From positions 868,001-932,000 of the forward strand of contig JARGSG010000012.1 in assembly GCA_030374805.1 (NCBI GenBank): a DNA stretch of 64,000 nucleotides, read 5' to 3'. Positions 1 to 11,771 of this stretch are shown here, piece by piece. This stretch comes from Gracilaria gracilis (Eukaryota; Rhodophyta; Florideophyceae; Gracilariales; Gracilariaceae). The notes beneath the pieces were generated by a model. That model searched no databases and was not told the DNA's origin. It saw only the letters and a program-made list of their open reading frames with translations. How positions within the stretch are numbered: position 1 is the first letter of the stretch; every line of letters starts with the position of its first letter. Made by a program: the position numbers and the translations under genes.

Positions 1-137
1 GGAGGCAACTGTTCGTATTAAACCACCGCTTCGTGGCTGTCCCTGAGAGGGAGCTTACAACTCGGAGATTCATGTCCTCTTCCATAACAGACGTGGCAGA
101 TGACCGCAGAGCTCAAGCGGGGATGATCCGTATCGAG

Positions 138-580
138 TGGTACTACCCTATAAGAAATTTTTGGAGAAAGAGGAGTGCAATTTGAGGGTGGGCGGCATTT
201 GTGGAGGATACGTGGATGCCAAACGGACTTCATATTGAGTGCACGCAATCTGCGTTTGCAGCTTAATTTCGTGGTGTCCAATTGGAGGACGCTTGCTAAG
301 CGGATTGAACGCATATGGAGTGCAAACGATACATATTGCACTCCTTCTGCGCCCACATTGTTCGTAGTCTGCCCCCCGCGATGTCCAAGTGCACTCCATG
401 CGCACTCACAATAATGAAATAAACTATTAAAAAAATTAATCTGCCCTGACAAGGGTGTCCATTTGGACGCGAACGGCGTATAGATCGAGTTCAGGTGGAT
501 GCTGAACTCTGCAAAAGATGCGCTCCACTTGCACTCACGAAAATGAAAAAATTTCTTGTAGGGACTATAGCATCGTACCA
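138..580. repeat. MITE-like element with imperfect terminal inverted repeats
   Basis: The left end (138-190) and the reverse complement of the right end (about 523-580) match imperfectly. Both begin TGGTAC, then share CCCTAYAAGAAATTTTT, then GAGTGCAA. The interior is rich in scattered GAGTGCA/TGCACTC words in both orientations. About 440 bp with terminal inverted repeats and no coding capacity fits a non-autonomous DNA transposon. I could not see a convincing target-site duplication, so an inverted duplication of other origin remains possible. Confidence 0.4.
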
Positions 581-2465
581 AGCAGAGCAAGTAGACAGAT
601 ATCCATCCCAAGGAGGCTCCACTGTTTCATACGGAACGTCTCCTGCTTCCCTTAGAAAGGTGGGAGGAGCCATCAGAAAGGTAACCGACTTCTTCGGAAC
701 TGACTCGACATCGAGCGGATCAAGAGAATCACTCGGTGAAATGCCCCTGTCAATGCAATCAATTTCTCGCTGCCATTCACCTATGGAACAGGTCGTAGAC
801 GAGAAGCAGTTCGAGGGATCGTTGCAAGACCCAGAGGTCCCCGAGCCATCAGAGGTGGAAGATTCTGCGTTGGTAAGGCCTGTATAAGAATTGTGAATGA
901 AAATCTGACGAAAGGCAGACTTCCTTCGCCTTTTGAGACTCTTCGAACGACGTCGAAGTCGACGTTAGCCACGACTGGGCGCAGAATCCGATGATTCGGA
1001 GCTGCGATTTTTCATCAAGATGACACGTTCCAACGCCTGAAGACATTGGTCAGTAAAAATTAACCTCATCTTAGACCTCCTCAGAAGACCATCAGGGATA
1101 CCGACCGCCTCCATAATGGAGTCGATATTGCGTTATAAAATACTAACATCACCATGAACATCCCTCGACAGGGCCACATCAACCTTAGCGACAAGGATGT
1201 TCAAAGCCTCCAGAATGGAGGACTTCATCAGCAAAAGTGCATATACGAGCCTCTAATAGAGAGGAAAGGCCATGGGACCCTCCAGTTGGGCAAGCCTTCT
1301 CCATAGGCGTGGAGTAAATAGGCCCTGCATCTGGGGGACCCGAAAAAGGTGGGTTGGTTTCCTTGAAGTCAGAGGTGGTTCCACTGACATTGGAACACAA
1401 CCACATAGGCGGACATACCAGCGATGGAGCATCAAAAGCCTGTGGTTGTAAATCACTCCGAGAATCAATCGGTTCCATTCGCAACGCAAGGATGACAGGC
1501 CAGATCGATACAATCAACTCGGCACTCACGGAAAACGAAACCGGCAAAACGCAACAGAAAAAGAAACGTTGAAACGGATAAGCCGACATTTTATAGGTCT
1601 GGAAAACACTTGTGGAGCAACAGCCGTCACAAGAACGTAGAAGCCACTCGCGTGAGAGGAGATGCACCCAAGGTGTTCAGACGTGCTCTCTGTAAAGGGC
1701 GGCACAGCAGAAGAGCTTTCTGATGGGGTTCACATGTGCCGGGCGTAACTCCGGGCAACCACTTCGTTCCTAACAGACGGAGGTGGGCGAAGGATTGGCC
1801 CCAGTGGCGAACTCAATATTAGTGGGAAGAACACAGATGTGGGGCATCTGAGACAACGGTACGCGCAAACGAAGAAGAAAAAGGGGGCAAAAAAGGCCGT
1901 GTATACGAAACACGGACCCAGGAAAAGAAAGAAAACAAAAGAAAGGGCAAACAAAGATCTGTAAACAGGGTGCAGAACGACCGTAGTAACGGGGAAACCC
2001 ACAAGAAGCGAACAGTGATATCATCCGTGGATAGGCAGCAACTTCTCAAAAGACACGAGGTGGGTAAGTAGTACCGTAGTCCACACGGACGCCCTCCAGA
2101 AGAAGTTGCAGTTCTGCGTAGAAAAATACTTAGAGACAAACAATAGGTTGACTTTACTTCCCAGGGGCGGTGGAAGCTGAGCTACCACTTATATTGAGAT
2201 CACTGAAAATGTATTAAACGAAGGAATATTCCTATGTATGTCCGGCCATGACACCACACGTTTATGTCGCCCCTCGGCTCAAGGAGGCAAATCCAACAAG
2301 TGGGCACCTGAGAGTGTCTACAATCCAGGCCAACAAAAAACAATTCTCCTACCAGAGTCCTACCATCCTCACCATCTGAAGCATATCCAGAGTTCTGGCA
2401 AATATGCAAAGTGCAGCGCGAGAGAGACCGAGGAGACGGGCGAATTACTCTACAATCCCTCTTCC

Positions 2466-2509
2466 TGCCATGATGGCTAGCCGTTGCGTGCCATGATGGC
2501 TAGCCGTTG
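2466..2509. repeat. two-copy 23-bp tandem repeat
   Basis: A 21-bp core starting TGCCATGATGGCTAG occurs at 2466-2486 and again at 2489-2509, separated by two bases. No coding or regulatory role is visible. Confidence 0.7.
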
Positions 2510-3683
2510 TGTTGGTGCATGATTAAATATCAAGTGCTATTTGTGCAAATCGTTATTGCATCCATTTTGTCTTCTTTTATCGTGCGAAAGGTGTGTGATG
2601 GATGATAAGAGAGTTGGCCGTAGAACTGGGCGTTTTTGCCTTGTTTTATCTTCTTGGTACGCCAGGTTTTATGACTTGTTGGGAGTGGCGGTGGAAGAAT
2701 TTGCGGTTTTGAGTTGGTGGTGATTGTGAAATAGGTTTTGCAGGCCTGTGATACTGATTTCGCTGTTGCTTGCGAAGGTCTAAGCTCCATTTCGAAGGCG
2801 TTGTTACGCCATGGTTCAATACTAAGAAGTTTAACTGGTTCTATACGACTAAGTAGGTACGCATTTGTCTATGTGAAAATCACTGGCCCGTATCGAGCCG
2901 ATGTAAAATGGAAGGACAAAAGGTTGCCTCGGAAGTCGTTGTTTATCAGATTGAGGACCCGCAGTTTTGTTCTTTTACTCGTGATTATCGTGAGTGTGCC
3001 ATTTTTTGTGTTGTCTGTAATGGTTTTTAGGCAGCGGTGACAGTTGTGATGGAGTGAGTGAGTTTAGTCTGCTCTTGTGTAGAATAAGACATGATGGAGG
3101 GATGTTCGCCAGAATCGAGTGTATTTGTACATTTTTTGTTGGGCAGACTAATCTCGAGGGGTGTCCAGCGCCTCTAAGGCTTGTAACATTTCCCCCGGAA
3201 TTTGATTCAAATTGGCGGATGCCGATTTGTCGACCCTTCTTTGCGGCCTCCACAACGGAATTTGTTAACTTTGAGCGCATCAAGTTTTGTGTTAATATAA
3301 TCGAGGGCCTTTAAGGTTTTTGCAAACTTGCCCCGGCATAGCGTTCTCGTCCTATTTTTCTGTGTTAGAGTGATGAATCCGCCCTATACGTATTCATGGG
3401 CGTAAGAGTATATGTTTTCTGGCCAGTGGTGGCTGTTTGTTGAAAAAAAGTAGATTCATATTGCTCAAAACGTTTTGTTCTTTAGCTATTGGTTTCGGGA
3501 GAGAGTCGATGACCATATTCCTTGGCATCGCACTACATTGTTCATATTGGAGTGGGTATTGTAGAATAAAATTTATGGCCATTCTCTTGTTCTTTATTCC
3601 TGAAGTTTGCGCGAGGATTAGGTTTCGTCGAATAGTCATGTGTCGGTACACAGATTTAGAAATAAAACCTCTGCGTCGAAAAT

Positions 3684-6600
3684 TCACTGCTTTGGTCGTG
3701 GAATAAAGTAGTCCTGTGTCAAATGAGAATCCATGTCGTCTGTTATTGCTTGTACAATTTCTAATGGTGTTTCCTGTAAGAAATCGGGGTTCGCCCTAAG
3801 TGCAGCAGCTTCACTGGTTATACTCTTTGTCATATTTTGACGATGACTAGCCATTTTCGTGGCTTCAAGAAGATTGCGAAGCCATTTGGTATGACGGGTG
3901 ACGTTTGTTGCAGATATGTATTCTGCCTCCGTGTTCGAAAGGGCTACTACGTTCTGTTTGCTCGAGTTCCATGATATTGGAGTGTCTCCTAATTGGTGGA
4001 CATTGTCTGTGATTGACCTGCGATCTTTTCCATTTGCGAAGTCGGCGTCGCTGTAAACTTCGAGAAGCGTACTTGGGGTCTTCGTTTTTGGTGAAAACAA
4101 TAATCCATGCGTGCGGGTCTCTTTAAGATAGCGCAAGAGTGTCTTCATGGCTTGCAAGTGGTGCCGTTGCGGTTTGTTCATATGTTGTGAGAGCCGATTG
4201 GTTGCGTAAGTTATATCGGGGCGTGTGCTGTCGGTGATGTATCTAATCTCGCCTAATATGCTTTGGTATGACATTGATTCTGTATCACTTAAGGGTTCGG
4301 TGCGTTCTTGCTGATCAAGTGTCTTAAGACTGGGATAGGGGGTGCAGGTGGGATTACAGTTTGTTATTTTGGTTTCTTCGAGGATGGCGTCGATTGTGTC
4401 CGGCTGTGACAGATTAACTTGGCCTGATGAAGTTCTGCGGACTGTCCAATTCAGTATTCCTGTGGATGACCCGAGACGTTTTAATTTGTATTGGCTGAGT
4501 AGTTGCTTGTAGAGTCTGTCTATGAGGCCTTATGATGATGCCAGTACTAGGAAATCATCGATCGTGGTGCTAATAATTGTCAATCCTTCGGAGGTTTGTT
4601 TTTTTGTAGAGGCAGGGGTCATGTTCTGACTGACGGAAGTGGATGCTGGATAGGAATGTTTGTAGCCCGTGGTTGTAGTAATATGCCGCGGGGGGGGGGG
4701 GGGGGGGGGGAGCCGTAGAAATAGCCTTTGAGTAGGCCGTGGTCACTGTTGTGTGTATACGAACCGTCGAAGTTGGGCATCTGGTGGACATATACTGGCT
4801 TGTCGTGTTGGTATGTTTTATGGAGGTAGGCGGACTGATATCGAAGTGTTCGATTGGAAGTTGATGTATGGCGTGGAAGGCAATGAGCATTCGTTGTGTC
4901 GTCCTGTCGGCTGTGTATGTGTTTCGACAGTTCGGGTTGAAGTGTAGTCCTGGCTTCATAAGGTCTTCTCTGAGGTTGCAGCGTGCTTTGCGTTGGGTGA
5001 TGTTACCTTCCGCTGACCGTTTGTATCTATATATCATCATGAGAGGTATGGTGGCTTCTGGTGGTGGACTGAAGTTACGGGGTAGCCATTTTATGCTGTG
5101 ATGTTGGTCCTGGTTATGCAGTTCTGTGTTGTGGGCTGTTTCCCACCGTTTGGCGTCGGGGTATTGGCGCGCTTGTTGCAAATTTGCTGGGGGTGCAGTA
5201 CCGATTGTGATTTCAGTGGGAACTGGTTGCTTGGTGGCTGCTTGTGCTTTGAATTCGTGTGTGGTGGTATTAGTGGGATCGGTTGCTTTGTGGTATGGGT
5301 GGAAGTCTTCCGTGCGTACTGTGTGGTATTTGTTGGTGTGAACGTTCAGAACTGTGACATGCGTGAATGAGTTTGCGTAAATGTAGCGTACAACTTGGGC
5401 TCTTCGCTCCATTTTTGATTTGGGAGCATAGATTGGTATGGTTCTGAGCTATCCAAATGTGAAAAGTCTTGTGGGAACTGGATTGGTACTGTACCACACT
5501 TGATAGGGAGAGGTGTTGATGGCGCTGTGGTGCATGAGGTTGTATTGGAATACTGTTTTGCGGGCTGCATCTTCCCAGTATTGGTCGGGTAGGTTGGCTG
5601 CTTTGAGGAGGGCTCGTGCGGACTCCATGCCTGTTCGATTGAAACGCTCTGCGATGGAGTTCTCCTGCGGCTCATGGGGAGTGCGGAGGTGGTGTGTGAC
5701 TATGTGCTGTTTATAGATTTGCTGGATTCTCGAGGACGTGTATTCTTTAGCGTTGTCGCTACGGAAGTCGGTAAGTGGGTGTTCCATTTTGTCGTGTATG
5801 TGATGTAGTGTTTCGTCAATGTATTGTGGAAGTTCCTTACGATCCTTCACGAAGTGAGCGAATGCAAATCTGCTTGTTGCACAGATGAGTGTGAGAATGT
5901 GGTTGTTGCCGTGTGTAGAAGTTGGTTTCACCGGTCCGCATGTGTCGGAGCTAATATAAGCTCCTGTGGGATAATGGTGTGTTGTTGGTTTGTGTGGGGC
6001 GTGGTAGAGTTTGGTATCGTGGCATGCCGAGCATGTTATGGGCGCGTTCCAGAGGAGGGAGGTAGGCATTGTTGGTATGAGCCTGTTTCTTGCCGTGGTG
6101 GCCAATTTGGTGGCGTTGGCATGATTGAGTTTAAGATGCCATTCATGCGTTTGTAATTGTACGTTGGCTCGTTTGAGCGTTTGGGTGGGGTTGTGAAGAT
6201 GCTGGATGGGTACTTGTGGGGTTTGAGGTTTTTGTCGGGCGATGGGAAGTGTCTTGGTGTCAGGCCGGGGTGAACGTTTGACCGGGTTGGTTTTCTGTGC
6301 TATGGCTTTTTTGGTTCGTCGGGTATGCTTACGAGGAAGGGTTCTGGATGTGTACGCATATGTGGGGTATATTATGGAGGCTTTCATCTCGTATAGCTGA
6401 CCAGTCTATGGCGCGGTCGCTATTGTAGTTGGGGCGCCACGTTGGATGTCGATAACGTATCCTTTTTGATTGTGAAGGCCACTAGCCCGCAGCGTGTGGC
6501 GAGGTCCTTGACTGAGACAAGGTTATGTTTGAGATGCTTGTTGGCGACCGCGTACCTCCGCAGTGTGAGCCTGTTCCTTTTGGGAAGTATTGTTATTGTA

Positions 6601-8590
6601 CCATGGTGGGTGCACTTGCTCTGCTGTTGTGTTGCAGTGGATGTGAAAGTGGGAGTGGTTAGGGATGCCATTTGCGGTGTCGGTTGTGTGACATGTGTCG
6701 GGTGGGCGCCACTGTCGAGCATAAACTTACCCGTGCCTTCCGTGTCGGCCTCGGATGTTATATCCACTGGTGGGGGTGGAGGGGAAGTTTGGGGGAAGTG
6801 GAAACCTGGGGGTGCTGGGAGCTGCTGCTGGTACTGCTGTTGGTACTGCGGTGGGTACTGCGGCTTGTACTGTGGGGCTATTGTTGTGGCCAAAACATGG
6901 TGTAATATGCTTGTGCGGGTTGGTTACGGTTCTTGGGGTGGCGGCGATCTCGACATTCTGTGTCTCAGTGTTGTGGTACGATGCCGAGGGAGATGTGAAA
7001 TTGGCACGGTTTGTAGGGCAATTGCCCTTGGCAGCGACTGAGGAAGATGCCACTCATATATCCGTTGTTATTTTCGGCTGAACTTCCTACTATTATGAAG
7101 TTTATTTGCCTATTTGGCCCGGATTAGGGATCCGCCTATGAAGGGTAGGATTGGCGTGACACGAGTGTGCTCGCGCCCGATTACCGGATGTGCCGTTGCA
7201 AGAGTGCCACGGAGGTACACGTGTGTAGTGTTGGCCGGTGTGCCGGGTACTTAGATATTTTAGTGATATTTGTCAGCCGTATATAAGTGGCGGCACTTGC
7301 CGCCACTGTACGGGAAGTAAACCTCAACGAGGCCTTGGCTCGATCTTGAGTTCCGCTTGCGCACGGTCTTCTGCTACATTCCCGGGGAACACCGCCACTT
7401 ATCCAGACAAATTATCTACCTCCGTCACTGAGAAGCACCGATCCCTCGTTACGGCCTTTTATTTACCATTCTTTCGTACATTCTTTCTGTTTTCTCGTCT
7501 AACGGCCTCGTTACACTTAGCCCTGTTGTACAGGTTTGCTCTTTTTTCCTCGGGATTATTCCCCGCTCTCACGAGTCTGCGCTCCGCAGTGCGGCTCATT
7601 TTGTTACCTTCTATCTCGCCTCTTTTGCTACGGGATACGCCAAACCCAGTGGATCCCATCCTCTTGGCACCTCGATTGCCAACCTTAACCTCAGTCTGTA
7701 AGTCAGGAAGAGGCCGCCCGGAGTTACGCCCGGCACGTGTCGGCTTCATTGGAGGGTGCTGCCACTGCTCTGGCCAATAGGGAGCAAGGCTGAACATCTT
7801 GTGTGCGTAGCCACTGGCCCGGTTTGTGTTCTTTCTTTCCGTTCCCGGCTTTGTCCCACACGGTTTGCCTGTAAATACACGACGTTGGCGAGGTGTGTAC
7901 TGATTTCGGATGTAATTTGAAGTGCTGGGGGGTTCCATTGTCCGCTCTGAAGCCTGAACGTTGCGAAGTAGTTGATGCTGATGCCATCGTTTGCGAATAT
8001 CCATAGAGTTTTTTGAAGTTTCTGATGAAGTACTTTATATCATTTGGTTTGTTGATCAAAAATTGAAAGACGGTAGTTGATAATGTTGTGTATCGTTTGA
8101 TTCCTTCAATTAAGAATTCTACTGTGATGGATGCATATTTGATGTTGGGATATTTTGCTGCTAGCATGCGCTGTTGAACGTTTTTGTTTCCTTCGATATA
8201 GTCTGCAATTTTTGTCTCGTCCGCAACGAGATTGCTTTTGGCTTCGGTCTTCATAAATTGGTGGTCTTTTTTTTTGAAATGATTGATATGGGGCACTTTT
8301 CTAGTGAAGAGATCATGAAGTGTAGGATCATCGCCGAGTACACAAATTTGACCAAGAATGCCTGCCAATACGCCGGTACGCTATTAAATATGGTTGGGGT
8401 AAGGTTTTTTCTTCTGTGTATATTTATTGTGCTTGGCATGATCGATTGGAATGGGTAGGTTGGTATTAAGATGATCGGAAGCTTCCAATATTACGGCGTG
8501 ATTTTTGATAGCAAAGTACCAGAAAACGGAGTTGAATGTTTGTAGCTTAGGGAGGGTTGGGTAGCTTGCTGAAGCCGTAGTGCCTTCCAT
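3684..8590 (-). mobile_element. Ty1/copia retrotransposon fossil
   Basis: On the minus strand the parts lie in copia order. Gag-like sequence is at about 7.7-8.6 kb, a protease-like stretch with an LDSGA motif at about 6.7 kb, and integrase at about 5.45-6.2 kb with zinc-binding and catalytic-core sequence. Reverse transcriptase remnants and an RNase H end carrying NTEAEY lie at 3.7-5.4 kb. Integrase before reverse transcriptase marks the copia rather than the gypsy family. The copy is broken, interrupted in roughly half a dozen places or more, and an unrelated LTR-like piece lies inside it. I could not find a matching LTR pair. It looks old but still easily recognised. Confidence 0.85.
7085..7742 (+). 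mobile_element. LTR-like insertion inside the copia fossil
   Basis: About 650 bp separates the Gag-like part from the protease-side part of the copia fossil and fits neither. It carries a TATATAA box near 7280 on the plus strand, opposite to the host fossil, as LTR promoters do. One end contains GCCCGGAGTTACGCCCGGC, which recurs inverted near 1735-1757. A solo LTR from a second element is the simplest reading. Its exact edges and any target duplication are not resolved. Confidence 0.4.
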
Positions 8591-9627
8591 TTTGTTTTGA
8601 AATTGTGTTTTGTCTTGTTGTTGATGTTGGTTGTTGAATATTGTGATGGTGTTGGAGTATTGGTGTTAGGTGAGTTCTTTTTTCTAACAATTGAGTTCCC
8701 GTCGAAGACGGCGGGTGAGACGGTTGTAGGTGTCCGGGTTGAGATTGTGAAAGGGGCGGTGGTGGTTTGGTGATGATTGGAGTGGGTTTTGTGTCGTGCG
8801 CGGGTGCGTGTGGCCCATAACCTGTGGAGAAGAACCTCTGGCCGGAGCCGTTTAATTCGTGAGCTCGCTCATCTGGTGCTTATCTAGTGGTGTCTACTGT
8901 AATGCTGATTGACAGTGGGAATTGTATATTTGCTGTGCCTTGAGACGTTTCTTCGGGTTCCATCTTTCGGGATGTTATGGAAATTTGGTTTTCTTGGTGG
9001 AAGTTTTCGTATAATTCGGGCCAGATTTCTTGCGTTGGTCGGTAAGGTTAGATAGTGTGCGCGTTTTTCGCGTGGATTAACTGGCTGGTGTCGCGGGAGC
9101 AACAAAACGGTGCCACTGACAACAATCAAAATCGCATGCTTTGCGCGTCTCGCGAGGGCGAGGAAGTGCAGCAAGTCAATTTCATGCCGTCCTCTTGCAG
9201 CGTGAGCAATGGCATAGCCCTCCGCAACATGACTGGCAAGGCAGTTCTGCAATCGAGTTGGCATCAGGAGCTTCATATTCCAAAGCAGTCGCGTGATGCG
9301 CCTTCCGTGCAACGGGTCTGGCAATCAGCTGAGAAACACGAAACCCCCGTCATGGAGGCTATCAGCTTTGACGTAGTTGCACCTCAAATGCCATTGATAC
9401 CCAACCATTGTTTTGAGGCAATGGTGTACCCTTGTATAGCCTAGCCTACCTGGCGTGTATGCACACCCCCTCACAATCATTGTACAACAAAGTCGCGCGC
9501 AACAAGTCGAACGTCACAGCGCCTCCATGACTGCTGTTGTGTCGCGTTAAAAAAGCACCCACAGCAGCACACCAGTCTCAATTTGCCCGCCACGCGCTGA
9601 ACGCAGCGCATTCTCAGAGCTTCCTCG
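8591..9627. other. spacer upstream of the copia fossil and of the 451-aa gene
   Basis: The sequence from 8591 to about 8850 is T/G-rich and may include the leader or LTR of the fossil. The rest has open frames at 8884-9324 (minus) and 9055-9444 (plus) without recognisable domains; I do not call them. The last 150 bases should contain the promoter of the gene at 9628, but I see no TATAAAA. Confidence 0.4.
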
Positions 9628-10983
9628 ATGCAAGCTACACTCAAGCAACGCTACTCCGTATTAATGCGCCCGGACATCGGCTATAACGACGCCGGCGAAG
9701 TCGTTGCGGCACACGCGTCCATTCGCCAAGAAGAAGTCCTAAAGGCACGCGCCTATGATGACCAAATCGATGCAGCCCTCTCGCACCTCGAAGTCATTGA
9801 GGCCTGGCATTGCGATGCAGCGAAGGACATTTTCACATCCGAGCTTTCCACAGGTATGTCTAACAATCTTGGCGACTACGTATGGGATCGGTTATTACCG
9901 TACAGTTACAAGATCATGCACGCCACGAAAACGCCGGCGCGCTCAGTTGAAGAAATCCAAGAGTACATCAAGTCCTTTAGCAACACCTCCAACTTGCTTA
10001 AACATGTGTTTGCGGTCGAGTTGAATACTCTGCTCAAGAAAAAAGTCATAGACGGTACACGAGAGCTACTTCTCGTCAACGGCTCGAATCGAACACCTAT
10101 CAGTGCCGCGAAAGTAATTCGCGCCATGTTGCGACGTGCCGAGGTTCGTGATGCGACCGAGAGGCGCGCCAACGTCTTAAATAGCATCATTGACTGCTCC
10201 TTTTCTGAGATGTTGTATGCACTCCGCCAGCCAAACATATGCTTCTCCATAGCACATGATTCGCGCCATCAGCACGCCATCACCACCGCTCGCGGAGTCG
10301 ATTCCTCGGTGTCAGCCAAGCTGCGACGTGCTGAGCGTCGCTTCAATGAAAACGGAGAGATCTTGATTGGACTGCGGGAGTGGATATCGTTAGCGTCAAG
10401 CTTCTCGCTTGCTGTGGCCATTGGTATCCTTGTTGGTGTCAAGAACTGGGCGAAGCGCGAAAATGCTTTAGAAAGGGTATTTGACGCATTTGGAGCCGCC
10501 AGCATCGTGTCCGCCACCCTAGTGGCAGTCGCCAGTCGCAAGTTGGACATCGTTGATCTTCTGTACGCACTTGGCGGTAAGCGACGCTTTATTACCAGCT
10601 ATACGGAGCTGTTGGCGCTAGTGGGCGCTTCGGAGGAGGAAATTAAGACGTGTTTGACGTTTGAGGGACATCATTTACCACCAATTGCGGGCGAGGGTGC
10701 ATGCTTTACGGCTGAGAAGCATGACGGTGTGTTTCCTCTCCGCACAGGATTGTCTTCCACAGAACGAAAATCTAACATCATCATAGGCAATTTCGCGGCG
10801 GTTCTGTTGCGCGAGACCGACACTCGCTGCTATAGAGTGTATGGAAAGGGTGATACTAGGCATCTTCTTGTCAGCGACGACGCTCTGTATCGACTTGTGG
10901 CACCTGGAGAGGTTTTCACGGCAGGCAGTCTGTCAGCATTGACCACGACGCCGACTGCATCTCTGACGAAGCAGGACAGATAA
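9628..10983 (+). CDS. hypothetical protein, 451 aa, two central membrane-type segments
   Basis: I do not recognise this protein. It is one uninterrupted frame from an ATG at 9628. The N-terminal 240 residues are charged and helical, with regularly spaced acidic and hydrophobic positions. Two hydrophobic stretches follow, ISLASSFSLAVAIGILVGV at about residues 251-269 and FGAASIVSATLVAVAS at about 285-300, joined by a short charged loop. They look like a membrane hairpin. A soluble domain of about 150 residues with GKGDTRHLL-type strands follows. The length and uniform codon use make it a likely real gene. A role in membrane association is inference from the hydrophobic pair only. Confidence 0.7.
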   Translation: MQATLKQRYSVLMRPDIGYNDAGEVVAAHASIRQEEVLKARAYDDQIDAALSHLEVIEAWHCDAAKDIFTSELSTGMSNNLGDYVWDRLLPYSYKIMHATKTPARSVEEIQEYIKSFSNTSNLLKHVFAVELNTLLKKKVIDGTRELLLVNGSNRTPISAAKVIRAMLRRAEVRDATERRANVLNSIIDCSFSEMLYALRQPNICFSIAHDSRHQHAITTARGVDSSVSAKLRRAERRFNENGEILIGLREWISLASSFSLAVAIGILVGVKNWAKRENALERVFDAFGAASIVSATLVAVASRKLDIVDLLYALGGKRRFITSYTELLALVGASEEEIKTCLTFEGHHLPPIAGEGACFTAEKHDGVFPLRTGLSSTERKSNIIIGNFAAVLLRETDTRCYRVYGKGDTRHLLVSDDALYRLVAPGEVFTAGSLSALTTTPTASLTKQDR

Positions 10984-11771
10984 GTAGACAAGCGAATTGA
11001 TGATTGCTGTCATCGCGGGCTTTGGCGTGGATAAAGTACTATATCACGGGGGGCGTAATGTGAAAGCGCGTAAACTGCAAATGCAACATTCTGGAAGAGC
11101 CCTGGGCTTTGCCATTCTGAACCGTTGTACCCATTTTACCCTTTGCATGACATTCGCTTTGAAGACTCCGCACAGCCTCCGATTGCAGAGCCTACCACCT
11201 CAATCATGGCTTTTTGATCACGTATCTGTTATGAGCGGCACACATTTGAAAGACGACTCATGTTTTGGTTTTCCAATGAGTACCTCGAAGGACTAAACTG
11301 GCTCTGTCGATGAGAAAACATAGTGCAAGCGGTCTGCGTCGTAGGACGGCGCGCGTACCGGCGAAGATGGGATTCAACCGTCCTGACTCTGAGCTGTGGC
11401 CAAGGATAACAATCTGGAGCTCTGCTCAAGAATGAGAACGAACTGGTTGGAGGCGCATATAGAGTCCAGATGATGGCCACGATCTGCTGCGAGTTTACAA
11501 GTGCGTTCATGTCAAGATTTTCTAGCTCTCTAACGGCAATGCTCGAACAAAATGCTGTCAAATGGCATAAAAGCACCCACTTCTCTTTGCTTGGCAGAGT
11601 ATTCACTGTCTGTGGCATGCAGCACTGAAATGACAAACCTCTTTGAAAGTCAAGGCATAATGGCCAAATAGTTGATCTGTAGCCATTATGCATCTGCCCA
11701 ATAGTTCCAAGGGTGGTAAGAGGTTTTACAGAAAGGAGAACAATGGCACCGAATCATTACTTGAAGTGTTG
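10984..11771. other. intergenic, nothing recognised
   Basis: This spacer separates the 451-aa gene from the 3' end of the minus-strand GT2 gene. An open frame at 11229-11693 (minus) has no domain signature. No repeat of note. Confidence 0.5.

Larger units (their letters stand above)
1..3683. other. gene-poor spacer with repeat debris
   Basis: No frame here has a recognisable domain. Open frames at 18-611 (minus), 495-887 (plus) and 1185-1667 (minus) lack any family signature, and the first spans an inverted repeat, so I do not call them genes. The stretch holds a MITE-like element at 138-580, a two-copy 23-bp tandem repeat at 2466-2511, and purine-rich sequence at about 1850-1970. The motif at 1735-1757 recurs in inverse orientation at about 7713-7738, at the edge of an LTR-like insert. 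Confidence 0.5.

Noticed and set aside
18-611. 197-aa minus frame with repeated ECxWSA-like words
   Set aside because: The repeats come from the inverted GAGTGCA words of the MITE-like element, not from a protein family.
11229-11693. 154-aa minus frame
   Set aside because: No domain, no promoter, composition of spacer.
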